Shown: positions 1 through 8,460 of the stretch, piece by piece | How the letters are laid out: every line of letters begins with the position of its first letter | How positions within the stretch are numbered: the stretch's first letter is position 1 | Origin: JBAXHO01 sp037138855 | Lineage (GTDB): Bacteria; Patescibacteriota; Dojkabacteria; B142; OLB20 | Direction of reading: 5' to 3' | Assembly: GCA_037138855.1 (NCBI GenBank) | Contig: JBAXHO010000021.1 | Location: 1-27,081, forward strand | DNA length: 27,081 nt | Made by a program: the position numbers and the translations under genes | Notes under the pieces: model-generated | What the model was told of the DNA's origin: nothing | What the model saw: only the letters and a program-made list of their open reading frames with translations | The model's database searches: none

Positions 1-38
1 TAATAACTAGATATATGTTCTCAGAAAACTATCTTATT

Positions 39-2762
39 TTACAGGGTACCGGTCAGCATCGCAGTCGAAGTTTGGTATTTCAGTATGAGATTATCACCTG
101 AACTTGAATATTGAATATCATCTAGACACGCACCTGTTTGCGGTAAAGTATTGAGATTAGGTTTGGGTGTACCTGATAGATAAATTTGTGTAGGATTGAT
201 TGTCAGCGTTGGTGTGCCTGATAAATATATTTGTGTGGGATTCAGTGTAGGTGTTGGTGTACCTGACAGAGAGATTTGTGTTGGATTCAGTGTCGGTGTC
301 GAATTTGATGTCGGTGTGAATGTATTGGTCGGCATGGCTGTGGTTGTAGGCACTGGAACTGTTGTGGATGTAGGTGCTGGAACTGATGTGGCTGTAGGCA
401 CAAGTGTCGCTGTCGGAGTAGGAGTAACAGTAGGTGTAGGTGTAGGCGTAGGTAAAGCGTCGACTGATCCAAAGGCACCAGTACCACTCAGTCCTGTAAT
501 TTCCCAATAATCCTGGCTATCAATCGTAACGATCTGCACATCAGAATCAGCTTCAATTTTTTGGAGTGCACCCGGACAGCTTGGTACTAAGTCCGCTAGA
601 CTTTCTGCATTTGGACAAATCATTATATAGCTCGGAGTAGGACCTACTGGAATAGGCACATATAGCGTAAAATTTGTATCTGCACCTTCAGAACTTGTTA
701 AATTATGAATAAAAGCTTTTCCTTCGGAGATGCTAGAATCAGCTGTGACTGTAGTCCAATCCAGATCAGAAGTCAGGCTGGAATCAATCTTGGCAATTAC
801 TTCTCCGGTTTGTTTTTGTACAGTTAAAGTATCAGTAAATGAGCCGTCACCAAAATTCTTGCTAATACCATAGCTTGTCCCCAATTTGATGTTTTTACCT
901 ATACTATCTACCACATCGAGTGTGGCAGCACTGCTTCCTAAATCGACCTGATAAGCTTTAGTAAAGATATTATAAAATTCCTTTTCCATATAATACGGAT
1001 TATAACGATCATCACCCCAACTAAAAAGTAAATCATTTCCACTCATTTCTACTAACGATAACGTGTTTGAGTATTTGGTGCTTCCTTCAATATTCACATT
1101 AGTTAATAAGATTCCAGTGTCACCCCATAATCTATTGCCACCAGCATTAAGCTTTTGTGCTGCAATTTCTGTAATATAAGGATAATTACCATCGAGATCG
1201 TTACGAAAATCACTAGTTTCTATGATCACAGTTCCATCTCCCTGAATTTTCGCACCATTGACAAATTGGTCCCAAGGACTATTGATAAATACTTCGACCC
1301 CATTTTCTGCCCACATCTTTTCCCCATTAAAATTCAATCTTTGTGCAAAAACATCACTATTTGAATAGCTACCATCATCATTCCGATAGTCGCTCCAATA
1401 TACCAATAAAGACGAATCGTCGTATATTTCTACTTCGATTGAAGATACTTCTCCACCTTCATTTAACAATTTTCCATGATTGGGCCACACCTTATTTCCA
1501 TCAGCGTCCAGACGTTGTAAATAATAACCATAATTTCCGGTATTATTTGGATCACCATCATCCCAGAGGATAAATTCTCCACCATTATTATCACTACCAA
1601 TTGACCCATAAAGATAAAAATTTTCATCTTCCAAAGTTGTTATATCTATTCCATTTGTACCCCATAATTTATTCCCATTACTATCAATTTTCTGAAGATA
1701 TTCAAACCTTTGATAAGAAGGAGTGTCGGTTCTAGTATTATATACATAAAACATACCTCCATCAGGCTGGCTGATCGTATCTAATAGGACGTAATTATAT
1801 GTATCAGTAGTCAATGAAGTATGAATTTTTTTTCCATAATAATTTGGATTGCTACTCAACCCGTACTGCCCTCCTTTGGGATACCCATTAGAAGGACTAT
1901 CAACCCATATACAATTAGCTACATCACCAGCGGGAGCAGATTCAGTCTGGCAAACAGTTGAGCCATCATACTTGCAAATGGGTTGTCCTACAGTCATATT
2001 ATCCTGACACCACTCCAAGCAATCAGACCAATGATTGATCGTTTCACTACTTAATGTAAAAGCTGTCGGAGGGTCATCATTATTGGAGCACCAGCTATCT
2101 TGAATATATGGTGTAGGATCACTCCAGAGTTTGTTGCCATTTTGGTCAAGCTTTTCCATATAAATATCAGTATTTGTTTGCCCTTGTGCACAACTTTGGC
2201 CTGAGTGTCGACAATCACTCCAGGATGCGTAAACACTTCCGTCATTTGGGTTACGAAGAATCTTACCACTCATTGCACTAGTGGGTAAATTTGCAAGTTC
2301 AATATTTGAATATGAACCATTATTATTGATCGTTAATAGACTCATGTCCGGAATACTATCACCTATTGGAGTTTGATTAGTTAACAAAATTGAACTATCT
2401 ACAGCAATTCTTGAATGTCCTAGGTACACAGATCTGAGCAATAAATCATAACCATTAAGCCAGGTTTTGGCTCCTGATGAATTTATCGTCTGAAATAATA
2501 ATTTATCACTTGTAAAATCAGTCCAAATCGCATTGACATTATTTCCATTACCTTTGACATAAAAAGGAGATAAATCATTTGCATCATTCAATGAATCAAG
2601 ACCAGTCCCAGTAATTGGAGTGATATTTTCTAAAGTTTCAGCTTTTGCATTTGTCTGAAAACACGGTACCCAAATTGAGCAAGCTAGTATAAAAATAGAA
2701 TATATATTTAAATTTAGAGATTTTTTGCAATTTATTTTATTATCAAATAATTTATTTATCAT
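39..2762 (-). CDS. Large secreted repeat protein, probable beta-propeller with Pro/Thr-rich C-terminal stalk
   Basis: The open frame begins at 2786; I prefer the second Met at 2762, which gives a signal peptide (basic n-region, hydrophobic IYSIFILACSIW core, cleavage near NAKA) and removes the overlap with the divergent gene at 2777. In residues counted from 2786, repeats with the pattern D-x-x-G-N-K-x-W recur near 104, 216, 370, 428, 488 and 550. The later spacing is about 60 residues, which fits beta-propeller blades. A Cys-rich insert (about 232-310, with WCSNN, WSDCLEWC, ICKYDG and VCQTE) interrupts the repeats. After about 765 comes a TPTPT stalk and three 15-residue tandem units (TLNPTQIYLSGTPTP type). 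LPQTG follows, but the roughly 30 residues after it are polar, with no membrane segment or basic tail, so it is not a standard sortase signal. Function is unknown; a secreted or surface binding role is inferred. Confidence 0.75.
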   Translation of the reverse strand: MINKLFDNKINCKKSLNLNIYSIFILACSIWVPCFQTNAKAETLENITPITGTGLDSLNDANDLSPFYVKGNGNNVNAIWTDFTSDKLLFQTINSSGAKTWLNGYDLLLRSVYLGHSRIAVDSSILLTNQTPIGDSIPDMSLLTINNNGSYSNIELANLPTSAMSGKILRNPNDGSVYASWSDCRHSGQSCAQGQTNTDIYMEKLDQNGNKLWSDPTPYIQDSWCSNNDDPPTAFTLSSETINHWSDCLEWCQDNMTVGQPICKYDGSTVCQTESAPAGDVANCIWVDSPSNGYPKGGQYGLSSNPNYYGKKIHTSLTTDTYNYVLLDTISQPDGGMFYVYNTRTDTPSYQRFEYLQKIDSNGNKLWGTNGIDITTLEDENFYLYGSIGSDNNGGEFILWDDGDPNNTGNYGYYLQRLDADGNKVWPNHGKLLNEGGEVSSIEVEIYDDSSLLVYWSDYRNDDGSYSNSDVFAQRLNFNGEKMWAENGVEVFINSPWDQFVNGAKIQGDGTVIIETSDFRNDLDGNYPYITEIAAQKLNAGGNRLWGDTGILLTNVNIEGSTKYSNTLSLVEMSGNDLLFSWGDDRYNPYYMEKEFYNIFTKAYQVDLGSSAATLDVVDSIGKNIKLGTSYGISKNFGDGSFTDTLTVQKQTGEVIAKIDSSLTSDLDWTTVTADSSISEGKAFIHNLTSSEGADTNFTLYVPIPVGPTPSYIMICPNAESLADLVPSCPGALQKIEADSDVQIVTIDSQDYWEITGLSGTGAFGSVDALPTPTPTPTVTPTPTATLVPTATSVPAPTSTTVPVPTTTAMPTNTFTPTSNSTPTLNPTQISLSGTPTPTLNPTQIYLSGTPTLTINPTQIYLSGTPKPNLNTLPQTGACLDDIQYSSSGDNLILKYQTSTAMLTGTL
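166..300 (-). repeat. Three tandem 45-bp units inside the surface-protein gene
   Basis: Units start at 166, 211 and 256, each beginning GGTGTRCCTGA on the plus strand. On the coding strand each encodes 15 residues of the TLNPTQIYLSGTPTP type. The units differ by a few substitutions and keep the reading frame, so copy number could change without frameshift and would alter stalk length. Confidence 0.8.
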
Positions 2763-2776
2763 AAAACTATTCTGAA

Positions 2777-3253
2777 ATGAAATCAATAATAAATATATAT
2801 TTCAAACACAAAATAAAGCTAATAATATTTACAACTCTACTCTTAATTTTGGGATTTGTAATTATTGTTATTAAGTACTCACAGACTCAAAAATTTCACA
2901 CAGATCAAGCTGTTTCTACTACAGATGTTTTAGGAACTAGTGTCATTACTGAACCGGATTTCGTCTATAATATCGAACAATATCAAGCCAACAATGAACA
3001 GAAATTTGTGATTCTGGATTTACGGACTACATCGGATTTTAAAAAAAAGAATATTCCAGGATCGATAAATATAAATCTATATAACAATTCTTTCCGTAAA
3101 CAAATAATGGCACTGGATCATAAACAAAGCTATCTGATTTACAGCCCCATCAAAAAAGATGCTTTTTTCCTATACAATGAGATGCTCCGAACTGACTATC
3201 AAGGCCTCGAAATCCTCAATGTCTCTGAGGCAGAATTTCAAACTTTACTTTAG
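2777..3253 (+). CDS. Membrane-anchored rhodanese-like protein lacking the catalytic cysteine
   Basis: This 158-residue protein has an N-terminal membrane anchor (about residues 12-34, KLIIFTTLLLILGFVIIVI) after a basic start. A rhodanese-homology fold follows: DLR at 81-83 (the usual D-[VL]-R), IPGSININ at 93-100 and YLIYSPIKKDA at 119-129. The last motif matches the active-site loop, where rhodaneses have YC-x5-R. Here Ser123 takes the place of Cys, so sulfur transfer is unlikely and a binding or sensing role is more plausible. The domain would lie outside the membrane. Its start is 15 bp from the chosen start of the divergent surface-protein gene. No Shine-Dalgarno sequence is visible. The domain call is firm; the function is not known. 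Confidence 0.75.
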   Translation: MKSIINIYFKHKIKLIIFTTLLLILGFVIIVIKYSQTQKFHTDQAVSTTDVLGTSVITEPDFVYNIEQYQANNEQKFVILDLRTTSDFKKKNIPGSININLYNNSFRKQIMALDHKQSYLIYSPIKKDAFFLYNEMLRTDYQGLEILNVSEAEFQTLL

Positions 3254-3303
3254 TTTTTATAATCAGAATCAGACTGGAAAAAAAGAAGTCAAGTGAAGAA
3301 AAA

Positions 3304-3699
3304 TTATGATAACTCTAAATATTTATTGACAATTGCTACTAAATCATCTGGCTCTGTTTCTGATTTGAGCATATAGCCATCAGCACCTAACTTCAAAGCT
3401 TTATCAATCGCTAAATCACCACCAATATTTGTCAACATCACGATTTTCATATCACCATATTTACCAGGGAATTTCTTCACTTCAGTAAGCGTTTGGATGC
3501 CGTCTTTTTGTGGCATCACAATATCAAGTAAAATCAAATCATACTTTTTTTGTGACATATGCAATAAGGCATCATCTCCTTCAGTTGCTCCATCTATTTC
3601 AAACCCAGCTCCACCTAAGATATCAATAAAGATTTGTCGAGCATCTGGCTCATCTTCAACAATTAAAATTTTCTTGGGTTGAGGATTTATTGGTGGCAT
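3304..3699 (-). CDS. Stand-alone CheY-like response regulator receiver
   Basis: This 131-residue single-domain receiver has all the landmarks: acidic pocket E15-D16, phospho-acceptor D59 in LILLDIVMP, switch Thr90 in VMLTN and Lys112 in YMLKSE. No output domain follows. A stand-alone receiver works by protein-protein contact or in a phosphorelay; no histidine kinase is present in the window. It is convergent with the rhodanese gene (50 bp gap) and is preceded by a good promoter at 3739-3766, so it is probably transcribed alone. The family call is very secure; the partner is unknown. Confidence 0.93.
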   Translation of the reverse strand: MPPINPQPKKILIVEDEPDARQIFIDILGGAGFEIDGATEGDDALLHMSQKKYDLILLDIVMPQKDGIQTLTEVKKFPGKYGDMKIVMLTNIGGDLAIDKALKLGADGYMLKSETEPDDLVAIVNKYLELS

Positions 3700-3738
3700 A
3701 ATAATTCAAATAAAAATTAATGGTATATAATTATTTAT

Positions 3739-3766
3739 ATTATATATAAAAATATGCAATTGTAAA
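3739..3766 (-). promoter_or_regulatory. Sigma70-like promoter for the response regulator
   Basis: On the minus strand, -35 TTTACA (plus 3761-3766) and a perfect -10 TATAAT (plus 3739-3744) are separated by 16 bp. Transcription would start about 30 nt upstream of the ATG at 3699. The region is very AT-rich, so chance matches are possible, but the spacing and both hexamers fit well. Confidence 0.55.
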
Positions 3767-3823
3767 CGCTTTTGCATAAAATTAAATATACACTAAAATT
3801 ATAGTATTGAACAATAATATCTT

Positions 3824-4147
3824 TTAAAAAGAAAAATTCTTCCCCCAAATCATGAGATATGAAACCCAATAACTACTGATAATAATGATTGTCACGATAA
3901 TCTGCACTAGTTTTTTAAAGACTTTTAAATAGTTAAATAATAATGAAGCAATAATAATTGAATTAATTTTTATAACTAATTGAATAACAGTTAAGATCGA
4001 AACTACTATCAGACTTAAAAGCAGAGCTTTTCTAAAATCATTAAAGATCACCAAGTAAGAAAACACTACAATCACTAAAGGTGAAAAAAATACCTGAATT
4101 AATAAACGAGAAAAGCTAAAATATTTTCTCCGACCCCAAAACATCAC
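3824..4147 (-). CDS. Small membrane protein of unknown function
   Basis: This 107-residue protein is dominated by hydrophobic segments, roughly residues 15-34, 41-60, 60-75 and 82-100, so three or four membrane passes are likely. It begins with a basic MMFWGRRKYF segment. No family is recognised. Its ATG overlaps the TGA of the M20 peptidase gene (ATGA at 4144-4147), so it is translationally coupled to that gene and is probably a genuine small gene. Confidence 0.6.
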   Translation of the reverse strand: MMFWGRRKYFSFSRLLIQVFFSPLVIVVFSYLVIFNDFRKALLLSLIVVSILTVIQLVIKINSIIIASLLFNYLKVFKKLVQIIVTIIIISSYWVSYLMIWGKNFSF

Positions 4148-5472
4148 TTTTTACTAAAAAATAAATTACTAATTCGAAGACTTTTTTCTAAAACTGCTAA
4201 ATCAAAATTCTCATTAATACTATGCATATCACAATCATAATTGGTTAAAGGCAACATCAATAAATTTCTGGTAATTTTTCGTTGCAATTCACCTACCAAA
4301 GGGATGCTTCCCCCGACAAAATTATAAATAACCTGCTCTTGATACACATGTTCCAGAATTTTTTTCGCTGTAGAAACATATTCATTGGCTAGATCTAAAA
4401 CTACTGGATCTGCCATTTTTTTTACCTGATGATCCTGAAAAGAAATTTCCAAACCTGGTATTAAATTCTCTTTGAAAAATTCTACTGTCTGGGCAACAAT
4501 CGCTGCTGTGTTTTGCCTGCCAACAGTGCGAATATTAATTTTTACTTCAGCTTCATTAGGAATAGCCGTCTTATATCCGGACGCAATAAATCCACTTTTC
4601 AAACCAATTATTTCAATTGCCGGCAGTAATCCAGTTTGAGCATGATAACCCAAATTAGATTTAAACTTATTACTACCTGTCAATTTTGCTAACTTCAGGT
4701 CATCAAGAATATAAGTTTCTGTCAATTTTTTATTTTGCTGATAAAATTCTCTGGCACCTTCATAAAACCCTGGTATAGCAATTTCACCATTTTGTTCAAT
4801 CTGAGAAATCAGCTTTGATATTTCTGAAGCTGCATTATGTACAAAACCTCCAAAAGTACCTGAATGCAGCTCTTTGCTTGAAGTCGTCACTTGCACTGTA
4901 AAAACAGCAATACCTCTCAGACCAGCTTCAATGGTAGGATGATTATCAATCATTTCCCCATCAGAAATAATTGCAAAATCACAAGCCAATTCTTTTTGAT
5001 AGTCCTCAATAAATTTATCAATCAGAGGTGAGCCTGATTCCTCATTACCCTCAAGCATAATTGTAATATTATATGCCAGTTTTTTCGCTTTGGCAGCTTC
5101 AATAATATTTAATAAATGAATCGTAAACTGACCTTTATTATCTGCTACACCTCTGCCATAAATTCGGTCATTTTTAACCAGAAGTTCAAATGGATTTTGA
5201 AACCAAAGCTCAGGATGTTCATCAGCGGGCTGCACATCATAATGACCATATACCAGGCATGTTTCAGCTGCTCCCACATTTAATTTTGCGATAATTATCG
5301 GATTGGCATATCCGGAAATCACATTTACTTGAAAGCCTTCTGCAGTAAGCTGATCGTCAAGCCAATTCACACAATCATTAATTTCTTTCGTAAATTTGTC
5401 ACTAGTGGAAACACTTTGAAAGCTTAAGTATTTGGCAAGAAATTCAAAATATCGGGGATTAATTTTTATCAT
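4144..5472 (-). CDS. M20 family metallopeptidase (dipeptidase / ArgE-DapE-CPG2 type)
   Basis: A zinc-dependent exopeptidase or deacylase acting on peptides. The frame opens at 5499; I prefer the Met at 5472 (residue 10), where the conserved start of the family begins (MIKINPRYFEF). In residues counted from 5499: GHYDVQPAD with metal ligand H86 and D88, GRGVADNKGQ with D120, catalytic/metal pair E153-E154 in EGNEESGS, D180 in SDGEM, H212 in the dimerisation-domain ELHSGTFGG motif, and a late His in DCDMHSINENF. Length (442-451) is normal. The GHYDVQPAD and NEESGS signatures point to the dipeptidase subgroup. It is coupled to the small membrane protein downstream and divergent from the M29 aminopeptidase, so this segment looks like peptide catabolism. 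GATACTT heptamers lie just upstream of the start. Confidence 0.92.
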   Translation of the reverse strand: MIKINPRYFEFLAKYLSFQSVSTSDKFTKEINDCVNWLDDQLTAEGFQVNVISGYANPIIIAKLNVGAAETCLVYGHYDVQPADEHPELWFQNPFELLVKNDRIYGRGVADNKGQFTIHLLNIIEAAKAKKLAYNITIMLEGNEESGSPLIDKFIEDYQKELACDFAIISDGEMIDNHPTIEAGLRGIAVFTVQVTTSSKELHSGTFGGFVHNAASEISKLISQIEQNGEIAIPGFYEGAREFYQQNKKLTETYILDDLKLAKLTGSNKFKSNLGYHAQTGLLPAIEIIGLKSGFIASGYKTAIPNEAEVKINIRTVGRQNTAAIVAQTVEFFKENLIPGLEISFQDHQVKKMADPVVLDLANEYVSTAKKILEHVYQEQVIYNFVGGSIPLVGELQRKITRNLLMLPLTNYDCDMHSINENFDLAVLEKSLRISNLFFSKK

Positions 5473-5483
5473 GGCTGAAAAAA

Positions 5484-5504
5484 AAGTATAAAGTATCAAG
5501 TATC
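5484..5504 (-). repeat. Three tandem heptamers (GATACTT family) upstream of the M20 peptidase
   Basis: Plus-strand AAGTATA, AAGTATC, AAGTATC are contiguous; read on the minus strand they are GATACTT, GATACTT, TATACTT. They end about 12 bp before the chosen ATG. The same heptamer family occurs upstream of acpS and typA, also in the sense direction of the gene that follows. Confidence 0.75.
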
Positions 5505-5555
5505 CATACTTGCTATCTATGTTAATATTAACAAAATACTTATCAATAACTCAAA

Positions 5556-6686
5556 GTGAAACAGCTAAAAATTCCAGATTTTGATCCGCGTTTTACCAAA
5601 CTAGCAAAAGTTTTAATCGAGCATTCCATCAATCTCCATGAGGGCGACAAACTTGTCTTAAGCGCTTCTGATTTTACTTGTGAAGCTTTAATTCACGAAT
5701 GTTACCGGTTGGCATTACAAAAAGGAGCATTGGTATATCTGGATATTTTTGGAACCAATTTTGAAATAGGTCGAGCTGACTATGGCGGGTTTTATCAGAC
5801 ATTCATGACTCATGCCCATGAATTTAATCTTATTACACCTCCTAGTATTACAAAAAGTATTGTGGACTGGGGTGATAAATTTATCCGGCTTACCGCTATT
5901 CATGATAAACAATTTCTCAATACTATTGATCCCAAAAAACTAATGCAATGGCAAAAAACATATTTCCCGATTTTTGACGAAATGCTTAAAAAAGATTGGA
6001 TTCTCACCTATTTACCCACCAAAGCACTTGCTGACAGTTCTCAAATGACATTGGAGCAATTTACAGATTTTTATTTTGCTGCTTGTTTGGTAGATTATCA
6101 ACAAATGGATCAGGAAATATCAGCATTAGAAAAAATAATGGATCAAGGCAAAATCATTAAAATTTTAGGAAATAATGTCGATCTGGAAATTGGAATTACC
6201 GGCAGATTAAGTGAAGGCCAAAATTCAGGAAAAAATAACATCCCTGATGGTGAATGTTTTATCGCACCAGTAGAAAATGCAATTAACGGCTATATTAAAT
6301 TTGAATATCCCCAAATTTACCAGGGGAAAGAGATTACTGATATCTATTTAGAATTAAAAGCAGGGAAAGTGATCAACTTTTCTGCTTCAAAAAATCAAAC
6401 ATTGCTTAAAGAAATTTTCAATCAGGATCCAGATAACAGACGTTTCGGGGAATTGGGTATTGGCATGAACCGTAAAATCACCAAATATATCAAAGATATT
6501 CTTTTTGATGAAAAGATATATGGTACTTTTCATTTAGCTCTAGGCAGGTCGTATACTGAAGTCCGAGGTGGCGGAAAAAATCAGGGAACGATACATTGGG
6601 ACCTGATCAAAGAGATGAGAAACCAAGATAGTAGTATTACCATTGATGGCAAAGTAATTTTTAAGAAAGGCCAAATTAAAATTTAA
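5556..6686 (+). CDS. M29 family aminopeptidase (thermophilic aminopeptidase, AmpS/PepS type)
   Basis: A cytoplasmic metal-dependent aminopeptidase that removes N-terminal residues from peptides. The start is GTG at 5556: the in-frame TAA at 5547 excludes any earlier start. Family motifs are clear: NNIPDGECFIAPVENAINGY (E240 region), RRFGELGIG with E299, GTFHLALGRSY with H326, and GTIHWD with H347 and D349. These match the usual two-metal ligand set. Length of 376 is slightly short of the common 400-410. It is divergent from the M20 peptidase and overlaps the stop of the convergent glycosyltransferase by 4 bp. Together with M20 it suggests uptake or recycling of peptides as an amino-acid source. 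Confidence 0.93.
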   Translation: MKQLKIPDFDPRFTKLAKVLIEHSINLHEGDKLVLSASDFTCEALIHECYRLALQKGALVYLDIFGTNFEIGRADYGGFYQTFMTHAHEFNLITPPSITKSIVDWGDKFIRLTAIHDKQFLNTIDPKKLMQWQKTYFPIFDEMLKKDWILTYLPTKALADSSQMTLEQFTDFYFAACLVDYQQMDQEISALEKIMDQGKIIKILGNNVDLEIGITGRLSEGQNSGKNNIPDGECFIAPVENAINGYIKFEYPQIYQGKEITDIYLELKAGKVINFSASKNQTLLKEIFNQDPDNRRFGELGIGMNRKITKYIKDILFDEKIYGTFHLALGRSYTEVRGGGKNQGTIHWDLIKEMRNQDSSITIDGKVIFKKGQIKI

Positions 6687-7951
6687 TCCAAGTCATCTCT
6701 TGATGGATAACGATCAACGAAAAACTGATATAGCGTTTTGGGAAATAAAAAGATTTTTACTAAAAGTGTAAACACAATTGAAAATAACAATTTGAGAGGT
6801 GAAAGTATCTGATAAAATTTAACTTTTTTCTGATATTTGCGAATTGCATCTTGATAAATTGATAAAATTTGTTCTCCTACTACTTCTACATCATACTTTT
6901 TTACCTCTTCTCCAGCCCAATTGGCAAAAATCTCTCTTAACTTTTCATTTTCAATTAATACTCTCAACTTTGTAGTAAATAAATCAATATCTTTAGTATC
7001 GACAAGCAGGAAACTCCCCTCATTCAACATTACAGTGCGATATCCTTTATTATCACCGGCAATTATCGCCTTGGAATTGGCCATCGCTTCCAATAAGACA
7101 ATCCCGAAACTTTCGCCTTCTATAGCTGGAAAAACACAAATATCAGCCGTCGCCAGGTAATTAGCTTTATCAGTTTCTGATACAAATCCTACAAACTCTA
7201 CACCGGAAAGTCTATGTCGTTTTACAAAATTCTCTAATTGAGGCTTCAAAGAGCCTTTACCTACGATCATCAAACGCATATTCTTGATATGAAATTCATT
7301 ACATAATTTTTCATATGCTTTGAGCAAATAAATAACACCCTTTCGTTCTACCATTCTCCCCAAATATAGAATATTTAACTTATGATCAGTAAATTTCTCA
7401 ATTTTATTTTTTCCTTTTAAAGAATTAACATTAATCATGCAGGGAATCAAAACACTATCTAAATTGAAATTCAATTTTACAAATTCTTGTGCTGCTTTGG
7501 AAACAGTAATTAGCTTATAAAAACTTTTGATTTGATTACGTTGAATTAAAGATAGTAAACCAGTAGAAAAATTTGAAGAAAATGTATCGGCATATGAATG
7601 ATAAGTCCCCACAATTGGAATATCAGCAAGGTCTAAAAAAATTTGAGTGGATAAAGGAGTGTAAGGCATTTGTACATGAAGCACATCAAAATTTTCTTCT
7701 TTTATTATTTTGATGATCGTTTTCATGTATGGATGAAGAGGAGTTGTCAGCTCATTTTTATTCATGCGCAGTGGCACATTTTTACTAATCTCAATCAAAC
7801 GGTCTTTAAATTCAATTTCTCCTTCAGTTTGACCACTAATAAATTTCACATCATGCCCTTTTTTTATCAGCCAAGCACCCAATGTCCGCACATATTGCTG
7901 GACTCCACCCCCGGATCTTAAACTATCATCTAATACTATCCCTATTTTCAT
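6683..7951 (-). CDS. GT4 family glycosyltransferase (GT-B fold), membrane-associated
   Basis: Transfers a sugar from an activated donor to a lipid or glycan acceptor at the inner face of the membrane. The N-terminal acceptor domain starts MKIGIVLDDSLRSGGGVQQY (Gly-rich loop) and includes GTYHSYAD at 115-122. The donor domain has LGRMVERKG (198-205) and the EX7E motif E280-SFGIVLL-E288. A hydrophobic, basic C-terminal segment (about 385-415, LLFSIVFTLLVKIFLFP) probably holds it to the membrane. The overall pattern resembles PimA/PimB-like mannosyltransferases, but the acceptor cannot be read from sequence. A TATAAT at 7958-7963 lies only 6 bp before the ATG, suggesting a leaderless transcript, although no good -35 is seen. 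Confidence 0.9.
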   Translation of the reverse strand: MKIGIVLDDSLRSGGGVQQYVRTLGAWLIKKGHDVKFISGQTEGEIEFKDRLIEISKNVPLRMNKNELTTPLHPYMKTIIKIIKEENFDVLHVQMPYTPLSTQIFLDLADIPIVGTYHSYADTFSSNFSTGLLSLIQRNQIKSFYKLITVSKAAQEFVKLNFNLDSVLIPCMINVNSLKGKNKIEKFTDHKLNILYLGRMVERKGVIYLLKAYEKLCNEFHIKNMRLMIVGKGSLKPQLENFVKRHRLSGVEFVGFVSETDKANYLATADICVFPAIEGESFGIVLLEAMANSKAIIAGDNKGYRTVMLNEGSFLLVDTKDIDLFTTKLRVLIENEKLREIFANWAGEEVKKYDVEVVGEQILSIYQDAIRKYQKKVKFYQILSPLKLLFSIVFTLLVKIFLFPKTLYQFFVDRYPSRDDLD

Positions 7952-8050
7952 AAATTGATTATAATATAAGCAGCGAAAAGATAATAGGTAGGAATCTGGA
8001 ATTATGTGTTATAACTAATACATCGTTAGATCCCGGACAGCTGACTTTCT

Positions 8051-8107
8051 AGATACTAGATACCAGCTACCAGATACTTTTCTCACTACTTAATACTTGA
8101 TACTTTT
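8051..8107 (+). repeat. GATACTT-family heptamer repeat block upstream of acpS
   Basis: Contiguous heptamers AGATACT, AGATACC, AGCTACC, AGATACT occupy 8051-8078; a second group, TACTTGA then TACTTTT, occupies 8094-8107. A 26-bp stretch (8051-8076) is identical to 11126-11151 upstream of typA. The block ends 11 bp before the acpS ATG. The rest of the 167-bp gap (7952-8118) has no gene. Confidence 0.8.
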
Positions 8108-8118
8108 TATTACTACTC

Positions 8119-8457
8119 ATGCAAATCAAATCAGGTACAGATATTGTCTCAATTGAACGTTTTGAAGAAGCTATAGCTCGTACTGGTACTAAATTTCTGG
8201 AACAAATTTTTAATGAATCAGAACTGAATATTAGCAAGCATGAAACATTAGCAGGGATGTTTGCTGCCAAAGAAGCTGTAAGAAAAGCTTTGGATGATTA
8301 TCCATTTCAATGGCATGATCTCCTGATTCAGAAAAAACATAACGGCAAACCAGAAGTCTCTTTTATTATTCCCATCAAACAAATTATTTCTCAAGATATC
8401 AGTATCAGTCATGACGGAGGTTTAGCAATTGCCATAGCTATTTTTTTAATTAATTAA
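8119..8457 (+). CDS. acpS: Holo-[acyl-carrier-protein] synthase (AcpS-type phosphopantetheinyl transferase)
   Basis: Transfers 4'-phosphopantetheine from CoA to a serine of apo-ACP. Motifs: GTDIVSIERF at 6-15 with Mg ligand D8; FAAKEAVRKAL at 48-58 with E52; W-H-D-L plus G-K-P-E near 70-85; and SISHDGGLAIAIA near the C-terminus. Length of 112 is typical of the single-domain trimeric type. The stop is 3 bp from the ATG of the next gene, which carries an ACP domain, so its client is very probably encoded in cis. No Shine-Dalgarno sequence precedes the ATG. Confidence 0.93.
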   Translation: MQIKSGTDIVSIERFEEAIARTGTKFLEQIFNESELNISKHETLAGMFAAKEAVRKALDDYPFQWHDLLIQKKHNGKPEVSFIIPIKQIISQDISISHDGGLAIAIAIFLIN

Positions 8458-8460
8458 ACA

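Noticed and set aside
166..300. CRISPR-like array
   Set aside because: The three 45-bp units are contiguous, without spacers, and code in frame for a protein stalk.
196..510. 104-codon plus-strand frame of Val/Gly repeats
   Set aside because: It is the antisense of the TPTPT stalk and 45-bp repeats of the real gene; the composition reflects the repeat only.
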